A stretch of 64,000 nucleotides of DNA from Chryseobacterium caseinilyticum (GCF_014837145.1 NZ_JACYFS010000002.1:407024-471023), one strand, 5' to 3'. Positions 36,403 through 45,704 are shown, counted from the first letter of the stretch. Program-made: numbers and translations. Notes: generated by a model not told the origin, from the sequence alone.

Positions 36403-37791
36403 ATGAATTACGATATTATTGTCATCGGTAGTGGTCCTGGTGGATATGTTACAGCAATCAGAGCAGCACAGTTGGGTTTTAAAACTGCAATTATCGAGAA
36501 AGAAAATTTAGGAGGAATCTGCCTTAACTGGGGATGTATTCCTACAAAAGCTTTATTGAAGTCGGCTCAGGTTTTTCATTACATCAATCACGCTGAAGAT
36601 TATGGTTTAAACAAAGTGGAAGCAAGCTTTGAGTTTCCAAATGTAATCCAGAGAAGCCGTGGTGTTGCCTCTAAAATGAGCAAAGGAATCGAGTTCTTGA
36701 TGAAAAAGAACAAAATCGACGTAATTCTTGGTACTGCAAAAGTACAGAAAGGTAAAAAAGTTTCTGTGACTGATAAAGACGGAAAAGTAACTGAATATAC
36801 TGGAACCAACATTATTTTGGCTACCGGAGCACGTTCTAGAGAATTGCCAAACTTGCCTCAAGACGGTAAAAAAGTAATCGGATACAGACAGGCATTGTCT
36901 CTTCCTGAGCAGCCAAAATCTATGATCGTTGTAGGTTCTGGAGCTATCGGTGTTGAGTTTGCTGATTTTTATAACACAATGGGGACGAAAGTAACTGTTG
37001 TTGAATTCTTACCAAACATCGTTCCTGTGGAAGATGAAGAAATCTCAAAACACTTAGAGAAATCTTTGAAAAAAACAGGGATCGAAATTATGACCAACGC
37101 ATCTGTTGAAAGCGTAGACACAAGCGGAAACGGTGTGAAAGCGACTGTAAAAACAGAAAAAGGAAATATCACTCTTGAAGCTGACATCCTCCTATCAGCT
37201 GTTGGAATCGCTGCAAACATCGAGAACATCGGTCTTGAAGAAGTGGGCATCCAGACAGACAAAGGAAGAGTTTTGGTCAACGAATGGTACGAAACTTCAG
37301 TTCCTGGCTACTACGCCATCGGAGATATCATCCCAACTCAGGCTTTGGCACACGTTGCTTCTGCTGAAGGTATTACTTGTGTAGAAAAAATCAAAGGAAT
37401 GCACGTTGAGAAAATCGACTACGGCAATATTCCCGGATGTACTTACTGTCACCCTGAAGTTGCTTCAGTTGGTCTTACTGAAAAGCAGGCTAAAGAAAAA
37501 GGGTATGAAATCAAAGTGGGTAAATTCCCTCTTTCTGCAAGTGGAAAAGCGACTGCCAACGGAAATACTGACGGTTTCATCAAAGTAATTTTCGATGCTA
37601 AATATGGCGAATGGTTAGGTTGCCACATGATTGGCGAAGGCGTTACCGACATGGTTGCTGAAGCTGTTGTTGCAAGAAAACTGGAAACTACAGGTCACGA
37701 AATCATCAAATCTATTCACCCGCACCCAACGGTTTCTGAAGCGATTATGGAAGCTGCTGCAGCTGCTTATGGTGAAGTGATTCACATTTAA
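36403..37791 (+). CDS. lpdA: Dihydrolipoyl dehydrogenase (E3)
   Basis: 462 residues, full length. FAD-binding GSGPGGYVTAIRAAQLG at the N-terminus, redox-active disulfide C40/C45 in GGICLNWGCIPTK, NAD-binding GSGAIGVEFADFY and the C-terminal HPHPTVSE with the His441-Glu446 pair that acts across the dimer. It re-oxidises the lipoyl groups of pyruvate, 2-oxoglutarate or branched-chain dehydrogenase complexes with NAD+, in the cytoplasm. It is not next to E1/E2 genes, so which complex it serves is not shown. A small unknown gene follows after 15 bases. Confidence 0.96.
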   Translation: MNYDIIVIGSGPGGYVTAIRAAQLGFKTAIIEKENLGGICLNWGCIPTKALLKSAQVFHYINHAEDYGLNKVEASFEFPNVIQRSRGVASKMSKGIEFLMKKNKIDVILGTAKVQKGKKVSVTDKDGKVTEYTGTNIILATGARSRELPNLPQDGKKVIGYRQALSLPEQPKSMIVVGSGAIGVEFADFYNTMGTKVTVVEFLPNIVPVEDEEISKHLEKSLKKTGIEIMTNASVESVDTSGNGVKATVKTEKGNITLEADILLSAVGIAANIENIGLEEVGIQTDKGRVLVNEWYETSVPGYYAIGDIIPTQALAHVASAEGITCVEKIKGMHVEKIDYGNIPGCTYCHPEVASVGLTEKQAKEKGYEIKVGKFPLSASGKATANGNTDGFIKVIFDAKYGEWLGCHMIGEGVTDMVAEAVVARKLETTGHEIIKSIHPHPTVSEAIMEAAAAAYGEVIHI

Positions 37792-37806
37792 AATATAGCT
37801 GTTTAA

Positions 37807-38247
37807 ATGAAAAAAGTAATCAGTCTAGTCTGTCTATTATTTTTTATTTTGTCGTATAGTCAAAAGACATTCAAATATAAAGATAGACATTTTCCTGCAA
37901 GATATGTTTTAGTAGGTCGTAAAGATACTATAAGTACAAGAGTGCAAAATATTGGTTACGTTACTCATAAGAAATTTTATGCAGAGACTTATGTAGGAAG
38001 TATTCTTACTATTTCTGAAAGTGGCGAAAAGCAACGCGTTCAAGAATCTGATATTCAATATATGGAAATAATTGATTTGGAGGGCGTCAAAAGAAAGTTG
38101 TTTTCTTCACAATTAATTTTAGGAAAAAATGTAGGACTTTTGCAGAAATATAATGATGGTGAAAAAGATGGTTATGTTGATTATTATAGAGTAAGCTTAA
38201 CTGGACCTCTAAGTACAAAATTTTATCCGAAAGAAGTTATTAAGTAA
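37807..38247 (+). CDS. Exported protein of unknown function
   Basis: 146 residues with a signal peptide (about 1-18, FILSYSQ) and a predicted all-beta body (KTFKYKDRHFPARYVLVGR, GSILTISESGEKQRVQE, LSTKFYPKEVIK). No family is recognised. The 15-base gap to lpdA and the terminator behind it imply co-transcription, although a functional link to dihydrolipoyl dehydrogenase is not obvious. Confidence 0.75.
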   Translation: MKKVISLVCLLFFILSYSQKTFKYKDRHFPARYVLVGRKDTISTRVQNIGYVTHKKFYAETYVGSILTISESGEKQRVQESDIQYMEIIDLEGVKRKLFSSQLILGKNVGLLQKYNDGEKDGYVDYYRVSLTGPLSTKFYPKEVIK

Positions 38248-38253
38248 TTTCAT

Positions 38254-38281
38254 AAAACCACAGATTCGTCTGTGGTTTTTT
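38254..38281 (+). terminator. Rho-independent terminator
   Basis: AAAACCACAGA, loop TTCG, TCTGTGGTTTT, then T run: a strong 11-bp stem with A(TTCG)T closure. Confidence 0.88.
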
Positions 38282-38322
38282 GTTTTGAAAAGATTTCTAC
38301 AATCATTAATATGAATAATCAC

Positions 38323-38418
38323 AAAATCTCTGTGACCTTATTTAAGTGTTAACGCCTTTGTGAGCCTTAAAAGCAATTAGAAAGGCAAAAACTCCGTGCG
38401 CTCTGTGTTCAAATTATG
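38323..38418. repeat. Intergenic repeat, family 3, copy 1
   Basis: Runs CACAAAATCTCTGTGACC, CCTTATTTAAGTGTTAACGC, CTTTGTGAGCCTTAAAA, then CTCCGTGCGCTCTGTGTTC. A second copy at 47757-47832 matches in the same order with many substitutions. Words such as CTTTTGTG are shared with the array at 29041-29899. Confidence 0.5.
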
Positions 38419-38506
38419 TACGATATTAAAATTATTCTTACTTTATATTTTATTTCACTTATTTTCTTAATTTTATCCTTCAATAAACTACAAATTAAAA
38501 TAAATT

Positions 38507-39121
38507 ATGTTTAAAAAATTAGCTGCCGAAGCTCTGGGATTGGGAGATATAGGTAAAATCATTCCCGCTCAGGATTATGACAAAGTAGATTCTGATGATT
38601 ATATTTTGTCTGAAGACAATGAGAAAATTTTTTTTCTGATTAAATCCCGTAGAGACGAATATTGCTTTACAAATAGAGCATTGATCCACATTGACGGTGC
38701 AAGTGCGATTGACAGAAAAAGAATTCTAAGAAGATATGAATACTACCAATTTCCTTTTTCAAATGTGACTTTACAAACTGCGGGAACCATCGATTTGGAT
38801 GCTGAAATTGCATTCAACATCGGGAATGTCCCTTTAATGATCAGCGTTGCGAAAGGTCAGATCGATCAGCTGAAAGATCTGTACAAAGCACTTTTGGCGA
38901 TTCAGCAGGAAGTTCATCACAATCATTCTTTACTGAATTTTTCCAATGACAGTATTTTAAAAGCCATTGGAAGTGTAGCATCAGGAAAGCAGGAAAATGT
39001 ATCAAAAAGTCAGGAACTGAAAGCAATTAACGAATATATTTTCGCATGGAACACCAACAGTTTCGACAGATACACTCAGAAAGATTTTTCTAAAATTTTT
39101 GAGAAGTATATCAATAACTAG
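38507..39121 (+). CDS. Bacterial PH-domain protein (YvbH type)
   Basis: 204 residues, no leader. Residues about 15-130 form the bacterial pleckstrin-homology domain (IFFLIKSRRDEYCFTNRALI, then HIDGASAIDRKRILRRYEYY); the C-terminal part (about 150-204) is the helical YvbH-like oligomerisation region. The pair of domains is known in many bacteria, but its cellular job is not. The gene stands alone between terminators. Confidence 0.85.
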   Translation: MFKKLAAEALGLGDIGKIIPAQDYDKVDSDDYILSEDNEKIFFLIKSRRDEYCFTNRALIHIDGASAIDRKRILRRYEYYQFPFSNVTLQTAGTIDLDAEIAFNIGNVPLMISVAKGQIDQLKDLYKALLAIQQEVHHNHSLLNFSNDSILKAIGSVASGKQENVSKSQELKAINEYIFAWNTNSFDRYTQKDFSKIFEKYINN

Positions 39122-39147
39122 GATTACAATACCAATCTATAAAATTG

Positions 39148-39175
39148 AACCACGGATATTGTCCGTGGTTTTTTT
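39148..39175 (+). terminator. Rho-independent terminator
   Basis: AACCACGGA, loop TATTG, TCCGTGGTT, then T run. Confidence 0.88.
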
Positions 39176-39180
39176 ATGTA

Positions 39181-39345
39181 CTTAATGGTTTATGTAATTT
39201 TAAACCATTAAGAGCATTAAATTTTTAAGTTCTGTTAAGCATCAATAAAATGATTTAAGCATATGGCTTAATGATTTGTCTCAGTAACTCAAAAAGTGTT
39301 AAGCATAATTTTACGTAACAACTTAATTTGTCTTAACGGATCAAA
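39181..39345. repeat. Palindrome-rich spacer after the PH-domain gene
   Basis: CTTAATGGTTT and AAACCATTAAG form a stem, and TTAAGCATATGGCTTAA is a further near palindrome. The word TTAAGCAT occurs three times. Copies elsewhere were not found in this window. Confidence 0.4.
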
Positions 39346-39349
39346 TTCT

Positions 39350-40978
39350 TCATTTCACAAAAACATCAGTAAACTCAAAAGTTCCGCCATTAAATAAACC
39401 TTTATCGCTCAGTTTCAATTCAGGAATAACCAGAAGTGCCATAAATGATAAACTCATGTAAGGTGCTCTCAGTTTACTTCCCAGTTCTTTGGCTTTTCGG
39501 TCTAATTTAATATATAATTCAGCGACTTCTTCGGCTGGGAGATTCGTCATAATTCCGGCTATCGGTAATTCCAAAACCATTTCCTCCGTTTCTGTCGCCA
39601 AAGAAATTCCACCTTTTGCTCTGATGATTGCATTGACGGCCTTGCAGATATCATCATCATTCGTTCCCACAGCGACGATATTGTGACAGTCGTGAGCCAC
39701 ACAGGATGCGATGGCACCACTTTTTAAACCTATATTTTTAATGAAAGCTGTGGCAACAGGAGCATCATTGTAACGGTTGACCACGGCTATTTTCAAAACA
39801 TCTTCTTCAATATTTGATTCTGCAAAACCATCTTTTACCAAAGATTTTGTCTGGAATTCATGTGTAATTAACTGTCCGTCCAGTACTTCTATCACACGAA
39901 TTAAATCACCTTCACTTTTAATTTTAAAATCTGAAGGCTGTTTTAAACTGCAGTTAAAATTATTGACAACTGGAGCTTCAACCGACTGAATGAATGACTG
40001 TCCGTTTTCTGCGACCAATTCACCTTTGATGTAGGTTTTTAAAATTTTAAAATCATCCAAATTATCAATTTCAATAAAATCGGCATTGTCACCAACCTGT
40101 AATAAACCAATCGGTAAATTGTAATGTTGAATTACATTGAGCGATGCCGCACGAAGTACATCATACAAATCATAACCAGCTTTTAAAGCACGTTTTACGT
40201 GATCGTTAATATGAGATTCAATCAGATTATCCGGATGTTTGTCGTCGCAGCAAAACATAATCTGGTCGGGATAATCTTTCAATAAAGGAATCAAAGTATC
40301 AAAGTTCTTTGCCGCACTTCCTTCCCTTATCATTACTTTCACACCATGTTTGAGTTTTTCAAGAGCTTCGGTGTGACCAAAACATTCGTGATCAGTAGTA
40401 ATTCCTGCGTCGAAATACATTTTCATGCCTTCGCCCATTAATCCGGGAGCGTGACCGTCAATAGGTTTATTGTGTTTTTTTGCAGATTCTAATTTTTTTA
40501 AAACTTCCTCATCGTTATAAATGACACCAGGAAAATTCATCATTTCAGCTAAATAGACGATTTCTTTTCTGCTTAATAATTGGTCAATATCATTAGCATC
40601 AATCACGGCGCCTGCTGTTTCAAAATTTGTAGCCGGAACACAGGAAGGAGCGCCAAAATAAAAGTGAAATGGAACCTGTCGGGCATTTTCAATCATATAA
40701 TCAACACCAGGAATTCCAAGGACATTGGCAATCTCATGTGGATCAGAAATAGTTCCTACAGTACCGTGTTTCACAGCAATTCTGGCAAATTCTGAAGGGA
40801 CAAGCATGCTGCTTTCGATATGAACGTGGGCATCTATAAATCCAGGTAAAATGTAGGTGTGCAGTTTTTCATCAATTCTTTTGACTGATGCAATTTTTTG
40901 ATTGATAATTGATACTTCTGCGGGAAAAATTTCCTTTGCAACGATGTCGATTAAATTTGCTTTTACTGTAAATTCCAT
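39350..40978 (-). CDS. ade: Adenine deaminase
   Basis: 542 residues. Amidohydrolase-fold enzyme that converts adenine to hypoxanthine plus ammonia in purine salvage. Metal-binding GFIDAHVHIESSM sits near the N-terminus, with DPHEIANVLG, MFCCDDKHPDNL (Asp metal ligand region) and the C-terminal adenine-deaminase domain with IASCVAHDCHNIVAVGTND. Length and order match the bacterial Ade family. The gene begins just after a minus-strand terminator, so it is a separate unit from the upstream unknown gene. Confidence 0.94.
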   Translation of the reverse strand: MEFTVKANLIDIVAKEIFPAEVSIINQKIASVKRIDEKLHTYILPGFIDAHVHIESSMLVPSEFARIAVKHGTVGTISDPHEIANVLGIPGVDYMIENARQVPFHFYFGAPSCVPATNFETAGAVIDANDIDQLLSRKEIVYLAEMMNFPGVIYNDEEVLKKLESAKKHNKPIDGHAPGLMGEGMKMYFDAGITTDHECFGHTEALEKLKHGVKVMIREGSAAKNFDTLIPLLKDYPDQIMFCCDDKHPDNLIESHINDHVKRALKAGYDLYDVLRAASLNVIQHYNLPIGLLQVGDNADFIEIDNLDDFKILKTYIKGELVAENGQSFIQSVEAPVVNNFNCSLKQPSDFKIKSEGDLIRVIEVLDGQLITHEFQTKSLVKDGFAESNIEEDVLKIAVVNRYNDAPVATAFIKNIGLKSGAIASCVAHDCHNIVAVGTNDDDICKAVNAIIRAKGGISLATETEEMVLELPIAGIMTNLPAEEVAELYIKLDRKAKELGSKLRAPYMSLSFMALLVIPELKLSDKGLFNGGTFEFTDVFVK

Positions 40979-40989
40979 TCTGAATGATT

Positions 40990-41024
40990 AAAATAAAAAA
41001 TTCCTAATCGTGAAATTAGGAATT
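40990..41024 (-). terminator. Terminator on the minus strand before ade
   Basis: AATTCCTAAT (40999-41008) and ATTAGGAATT (41015-41024) form a stem; on the minus strand it is followed by TTTTTTATTTT. It ends the transcript of the unknown gene at 41046-41480. Confidence 0.75.
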
Positions 41025-41045
41025 ATTATTTGATTTTGTTTTAAA

Positions 41046-41480
41046 TTAATTTTTGACCACCTGCGCATCCTGTCTCACAATCGTTTCACCATTGCTGTCG
41101 ATGACCACTAGTGTGTAAGGTGCTTTTTGGGTAGAGTTTGTTAAATAATTTCTCCAAACCTGATAAATTGTCCCGTTGTTATTAAATTCAAAATAATAGT
41201 TTCCTCCTGAGCCATCCGGAATCACTTCTCCGTCAGAGATAATCATCGCTGGCTTAGCAGATATCTTCGTATTGGCTCCCCACGATTGATAAAGATAGTT
41301 TCCGTTGGGTTGCTTGTCAATTTTTATTTTAAACTTTTTAGTTTTAATAATAACCGTTTTCGGAATTTTTTCTTGTTTCGGACTGGTGACTTCAAATATC
41401 GAAGTAGCATCAGTAGTAACCGGAGTTGTAAAAGCCGTTGTTGGCAGAATGCCTAAGCATAAGATTATTTTCGAAATCAT
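41046..41480 (-). CDS. Exported protein of unknown function
   Basis: 144 residues with a short hydrophobic leader (MISKIILCLGILPTTAF). A Thr/Lys-rich linker leads to a compact beta-rich domain (NGNYLYQSWGANTKIS, GNYYFEFNNNGTIYQVWRNY). No family is recognised with confidence. It precedes adenine deaminase on the same strand but is separated by a terminator. Confidence 0.75.
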   Translation of the reverse strand: MISKIILCLGILPTTAFTTPVTTDATSIFEVTSPKQEKIPKTVIIKTKKFKIKIDKQPNGNYLYQSWGANTKISAKPAMIISDGEVIPDGSGGNYYFEFNNNGTIYQVWRNYLTNSTQKAPYTLVVIDSNGETIVRQDAQVVKN

Positions 41481-41528
41481 ACTATTTGATTTTTAAGTTT
41501 TAAAATGGAATCAAATCTAAAGCCAGTT

Positions 41529-42824
41529 TTATTTTACATACAGCCTCATCCTCGCTTCATATTCAGGTTTTACTTTGATGAATTTCCAGATTTTCTTATC
41601 GTCAGGATTGCTCATTCTAAAATATATAATCTTATCCGCAGAATATTTAAAGTAAGGATGACTTTTCAGCCATTCTTCAGGTGCTTCAGCAAGTGAATAT
41701 TTCTGAACTTTAGAAACATCCAAAGGAGCTGTATTGACCAGTTTTTGTGTAAGTTCTTTGTCGATATTGTAGGTTTCCAAAATTTGTTCTTTTGTAACAA
41801 AACCACCCAATTTTTTTCTGAAACCAATCATTGATCCTGCAGCTTTTTCATCAAAACCATATTCTAAAAGTTGCTTGAATGTGATTGAATTTAAATCTGT
41901 TTTAGCAAAATCGGTCGCACTGCTTTCAGGTTTTTTCGCTTCAGAAGACTTTATATTTGAAATTCTGATGAAAGGTTTCATTTCATTAAATTTATCTTCA
42001 TTAATGACGAAACATGATTTTATTTCTTCAAGATTTTTAAAGCTCCCTTTTAAATTTCTTTCTTTGTAATTGACAATCACATTCGCCTGTTTTTCAGAAA
42101 ATCCTAATTTTTGCCAGCCTTCCCGATCCAGTTCGTTGGGATCAAACGTCTTGTAATTTATTTTTTCCCTGATGGTATCTCTTTTAAATTTGTTCTTCAC
42201 AAAATTGTCCGGAGTCTTTGCCGGAAGAATAAGATAAGGCTCCAGCTTTGCGTAATTTTCATCGCTGATAATAAAGCATTCTTTAAATTTTTCTTTGCTT
42301 ACAAAGCTTCCGCCAAGATAATTTTTATATTTCAAAATCGCTCCAGCCTGTTTCTCAGAAAATCCCATATCTTCCCAATCTGCCTGAGAGTAACGGTCGG
42401 GATTGAATTTTCCTGAAATTCTGAGTTCTTTCTTTACGAAATTTCCGTCGGTAGAGGTGAAAGTCTTTCCTTCCTGATTCGTTTCTGGAAGTAAAATGTA
42501 AGCTTCAATTGCACTGAATTTTTCTTCAGAAATTGAGTAACATTTTTTGAGCTGTTCTTTGGAAATAAATCTTCCGCCAACAATTTCCTTATACTTTAAA
42601 ATTGTAGCGGTCTGTTTCTCAGAAAATCCCAGTTTTTGCCACTGATCGGCCGATAATTCATTAGGATCAAATTCAGAAAGTGGCATTTCCTCCGAATTTT
42701 CAGTTGTAAAAGTAAGCTCAGGGAATTTCTCATTTGTACTTTCGGCGTATTTACTGTACATTGACAGTACTGCCAAAAGCATTGCAAGAATTGCAATCTT
42801 TGTATAATATTTTTTTCGCACCAT
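41529..42824 (-). CDS. Membrane-anchored protein with repeated helix-hairpin-helix units
   Basis: 431 residues: one N-terminal membrane segment (about 9-22) followed by at least four copies of an approximately 75-residue unit like FDPNELSADQWQKLGFSEKQ, where GFSEKQA-x-I-x-x-Y is the ComEA-type helix-hairpin-helix core and GGSF(V/K) marks the following turn. A degenerate last unit has APEEWLKSHPYFKYSADKII. ComEA uses one such unit to bind DNA during transformation; here the unit is multiplied, so DNA or polymer binding on the periplasmic side is plausible but unproven. Divergent from nothing close; MerR gene lies upstream. Confidence 0.82.
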   Translation of the reverse strand: MVRKKYYTKIAILAMLLAVLSMYSKYAESTNEKFPELTFTTENSEEMPLSEFDPNELSADQWQKLGFSEKQTATILKYKEIVGGRFISKEQLKKCYSISEEKFSAIEAYILLPETNQEGKTFTSTDGNFVKKELRISGKFNPDRYSQADWEDMGFSEKQAGAILKYKNYLGGSFVSKEKFKECFIISDENYAKLEPYLILPAKTPDNFVKNKFKRDTIREKINYKTFDPNELDREGWQKLGFSEKQANVIVNYKERNLKGSFKNLEEIKSCFVINEDKFNEMKPFIRISNIKSSEAKKPESSATDFAKTDLNSITFKQLLEYGFDEKAAGSMIGFRKKLGGFVTKEQILETYNIDKELTQKLVNTAPLDVSKVQKYSLAEAPEEWLKSHPYFKYSADKIIYFRMSNPDDKKIWKFIKVKPEYEARMRLYVK

Positions 42825-42895
42825 GTAATAAATTTAAGAATTATTTTAATTCAAAAATCAATATATGATGATTTATTAACTTAAAAATGCATGAA

Positions 42896-43240
42896 TTATT
42901 CAGAATCCCTTTCTGTAAGCGAATCTTTCAGTTTTAATAATTCAGCTTTCACAAATTCGAGCCTGTCGATCAGGGTTACTGTTTCAGAAATTTTAGAGTT
43001 GGTGGTTAATGCGATTTTTGCACCGTCCAGTGTGTAACCCTTTTCTTTTACCAAATGATAGATGATCTGAAGGTTTTTAATGTCTTCAGGTGTAAAATAG
43101 CGGTTTCCCTTTTTATTTTTTTTAGGTTTGATGATCGGGAATTCCTGCTCCCAATATCTTATCAATGAAGTATTTACATCAAATGCCTTGGCGACTTCGC
43201 CAATGGAGTAGTAGAGTTTGTCTGGTAAATTGATCTTCAT
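42896..43240 (-). CDS. MerR-family transcriptional regulator
   Basis: 114 residues. The MerR winged helix (about 8-78) reads YSIGEVAKAFDVNTSLIRYW, EQEFPIIKPKKNKKGNRYFT and DIKNLQIIYHLVKEKGYTLD, followed by a coiled-coil tail (about 85-114) for dimerisation. No C-terminal ligand domain or metal cysteines are visible, so it is probably a short, constitutive or protein-responsive regulator. It is upstream of the helix-hairpin-helix gene (71-base gap). Confidence 0.88.
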   Translation of the reverse strand: MKINLPDKLYYSIGEVAKAFDVNTSLIRYWEQEFPIIKPKKNKKGNRYFTPEDIKNLQIIYHLVKEKGYTLDGAKIALTTNSKISETVTLIDRLEFVKAELLKLKDSLTERDSE

Positions 43241-43276
43241 TCCCTTAATTTTGTCTTTTGAGCTCTTGCCGTTCTC

Positions 43277-43323
43277 AACTTTGTCAAAGTTTTATGCGTT
43301 ATGCTGATAACTTTGACAAAGTT
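43277..43323. repeat. Pair of AACTTTGnCAAAGTT palindromes
   Basis: AACTTTGTCAAAGTT (43277-43291) and AACTTTGACAAAGTT (43309-43323), 17 bases apart, upstream of the divergent MerR and SMP-30 genes. They could bind a dimeric regulator such as MerR, or be a dispersed hairpin; two copies and the divergent position are all the support. Confidence 0.55.
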
Positions 43324-43424
43324 TTCAAAGGAAACTCTTCTTTTGATTTAAACTGAATTTTCAAAGATAATTATTTTTTAAACCACTTCACAAATCGTAA
43401 ATTGTAAACTTTAAATTCAGAAGA

Positions 43425-44315
43425 ATGAAAAATATAATGATGGCAGGGCTTGTTGGTTTGTTTTTGGTATTTCAAGGTTGCAAATCAACAAAATACGATG
43501 CTATGTTTGAAAACACCGAACCGAAATTAATTTCAGATCAGTTTAAATTTACCGAAGGTCCTGCAACCGACAAATCAGGAAACGTGTATTTTACCGATCA
43601 ACCCAACGATAAAATCTATGTATGGGACTGGAAGACTGACAAAATCGAACTTTTTTCAGATAAAACAGGTCGCGCCAACGGAACTTACTTCGACGATAAT
43701 GATCATTTAATAACCTGTTCGGATAACGAAGGTGAAATCTGGAAAATCGGTAAAGATAAATCAGTAGAAGTTTTATCCAAAGGTTTTGAAGGGAAGAGAT
43801 TAAACGGTCCTAATGATCTCTGGCTCGATGGAAATGGCGGAATTTATTTCACAGATCCTCTGTACGAAAGAGATTATTGGGAGAACTTCAAAGTAGAAAT
43901 TCCTGAGAAAAATCTGTATTACAGAAATAAAGATGGAAAAATTACAAAGCTTGAAACTTTCGTTCAGCCTAACGGAATTATCGGAAGTGTCAGCCAGAAA
44001 AAACTTTATGTCTCCGATATTGATGCCGGGAAAACGTATGTTTACGATATTTTAGGCGACGGAAAATTATCTGAAAAGAAATTATTCTGCGAAATGGGTT
44101 CTGACGGAATGACTCTGGACAAAGAAGGAAACCTTTACATCACTGGAGATGGCGTGACGGTTTTTAACAGCAAAGGCGAAAAAGTGCATCACATTAAAAT
44201 TCCGGAAGACTGGACGGGAAATATAACATTTGGCGGCGAAAAAAATAATATTCTGTTTATTACCGCTTCAAAATCTGTGTACACTTTGCCGACTAAGACG
44301 TCTGCTATGAAATAA
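43425..44315 (+). CDS. SMP-30/gluconolactonase-like lipoprotein
   Basis: 296 residues with lipobox VFQGC (C19). The six-bladed SMP-30/gluconolactonase propeller is visible from FTEGPATDKSGNVYFTDQPN, LNGPNDLWLDGNGGIYFTDP and QPNGIIGSVSQKKLYVSDID, with acidic and Asn residues that bind a divalent metal. These enzymes hydrolyse sugar lactones; a periplasmic place would suit products of the PQQ-type sugar oxidoreductase encoded at 34529. That pairing is inference. A GTTAAG repeat starts right after the stop codon. Confidence 0.88.
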   Translation: MKNIMMAGLVGLFLVFQGCKSTKYDAMFENTEPKLISDQFKFTEGPATDKSGNVYFTDQPNDKIYVWDWKTDKIELFSDKTGRANGTYFDDNDHLITCSDNEGEIWKIGKDKSVEVLSKGFEGKRLNGPNDLWLDGNGGIYFTDPLYERDYWENFKVEIPEKNLYYRNKDGKITKLETFVQPNGIIGSVSQKKLYVSDIDAGKTYVYDILGDGKLSEKKLFCEMGSDGMTLDKEGNLYITGDGVTVFNSKGEKVHHIKIPEDWTGNITFGGEKNNILFITASKSVYTLPTKTSAMK

Positions 44316-44354
44316 GTTAAGGTTAAGGTTAAGGTTAAGGTTAAGGTTAAGGTT
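44316..44354. repeat. GTTAAG hexamer, 6.5 tandem copies
   Basis: Starts directly at the SMP-30 stop codon and lies between convergent genes. A CCTTAACC word downstream can pair with it. The same hexamer, in the opposite sense, occurs at 58341-58386. Confidence 0.9.
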
Positions 44355-44384
44355 GCGTTGCTCAGCCTTAACCTTTGCCTCAGC

Positions 44385-45692
44385 CTAATAAGCCACTTCC
44401 ATTTTCACTTTCTTGCCTTTCAGTTTTTCAGTGCTCAGTTTTTTCAGCAATTCTCTCACTTTGGTTCTTGAAACCGCAACATATGACGTTGTATCTTTCA
44501 CTTCAATCAGGCCTAAATCTTCTTTCTGCAGTTCCCCTTTTTTCAGTAAATACCCAACGATATCCACTTTATTCACTTTATCTTTTTTTCCGGCGCTAAT
44601 GTAAACCGTCTGAAAAGGCGGATTGGCAGGAACTTTCGAAAATTCTTTCACCGATTCTTCAGGTGTATCTTTTCTGATGAAAGGAAACTTTTCTTCCTCT
44701 GTCATTACCAGATAAGCAAAACCTTTAGCGTTCATCCTCGCAGTACGGCCGTTTCGGTGAATGAATGCATCTTCTGTCGTGGGTAACTGATAATGAACAA
44801 TCGATTCAACTTCAGGAACGTCTAAACCACGGGCAGCCAAATCGGTCGTGATCAAAACTCTCGCCGTATCATTTCTGAATTTCAGCAGGGCACGTTCTCT
44901 TTCATCCTGCTCCATACCGCCGTGGAAGGTTTCTCTGGCAATTCCTTTATCCAAAAGCAAATCTGCAATACGGTCAACGGTTTCTCTGTGATTACAAAAA
45001 ATCAGCGTCCTTTTATTTCCGATTTTACAGATTAAGTGAAATAATGTATCAAGCTTTTCCTCTGAAATCGTCATTACTTTTCTTAACTGAATATCAGGTT
45101 TATTTTCACCCAATTTTAAGAAATCAATTGTCTTTTCATCTTTCAGACCAGTAAACTTCGGAATCTCATCCATCGAGGTTGCTGAAGTAAGGATTCTCTG
45201 ATAAAGATTGTACATGTTTTCAATAATATATTCCATATCTTCATGAAAACCTAGCTCCAAAGCCTTATCGAATTCGTCTAAAACTAGATTTCTAATGGTT
45301 TTTACCTCAATATTATTATTTCTCAGGTGATATGCAACTCTACCGGGAGTTCCAATTAATACAGCAGGAGCTTCTTTTAGATTGTTCATTTCAATCTTTT
45401 TATCGTGACCGCCGTAGCAAACCGTCACCTTAAAATCGGTACCCATCGATTTAAATACCTGCTCAATCTGCAAAGCCAGTTCTCTGGCCGGAACCAGAAT
45501 CACAGCCTGAATTCCAGTTGCTTCCTTCTTTAAATTTCTAAGAACCGGAAACAGAAAAGCCAGTGTTTTTCCGGAACCGGTAGGCGAAAGTAAAACAACA
45601 TCGGTATTGTTTTCCGTAGTTTTGTATGTAGATTTCTGCATCTGATTCATATCCTGAATCTGCAGTTTTTTGTAAATAGATTCTAATTCCAT
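44385..45692 (-). CDS. DEAD-box RNA helicase with DbpA-like C-terminus
   Basis: 435 residues from the ATG at 45690-45692; an upstream in-frame start would add 18 residues and overlap the promoter, and helicases begin near MELESIYKKLQIQ. Motifs in order: Q motif, Walker A SPTGSGKT, VLDEFD (motif II with Phe in place of Ala), TSATSMDE (motif III), HRNGRTAR (motif VI), and a C-terminal RNA-binding DbpA-type domain with GYLLKKGELQKEDLGLIEV. It unwinds RNA with ATP, probably during ribosome assembly. A TACCTTTG box lies 4 bases before the ATG. Confidence 0.9.
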   Translation of the reverse strand: MELESIYKKLQIQDMNQMQKSTYKTTENNTDVVLLSPTGSGKTLAFLFPVLRNLKKEATGIQAVILVPARELALQIEQVFKSMGTDFKVTVCYGGHDKKIEMNNLKEAPAVLIGTPGRVAYHLRNNNIEVKTIRNLVLDEFDKALELGFHEDMEYIIENMYNLYQRILTSATSMDEIPKFTGLKDEKTIDFLKLGENKPDIQLRKVMTISEEKLDTLFHLICKIGNKRTLIFCNHRETVDRIADLLLDKGIARETFHGGMEQDERERALLKFRNDTARVLITTDLAARGLDVPEVESIVHYQLPTTEDAFIHRNGRTARMNAKGFAYLVMTEEEKFPFIRKDTPEESVKEFSKVPANPPFQTVYISAGKKDKVNKVDIVGYLLKKGELQKEDLGLIEVKDTTSYVAVSRTKVRELLKKLSTEKLKGKKVKMEVAY

Positions 45693-45696
45693 TTTG

Positions 45697-45704
45697 CAAA
45701 GGTA
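45697..45704 (-). promoter_or_regulatory. -7 promoter box 4 bases before the helicase start codon
   Basis: Minus strand: TACCTTTG, then CAAA, then ATG. Same spacing as at the AraC gene (7622-7629), suggesting an almost leaderless mRNA and supporting the chosen start. Confidence 0.6.

Noticed and set aside
44316..44354. Telomere or replicon end
   Set aside because: The tract is short and flanked on both sides by ordinary genes.
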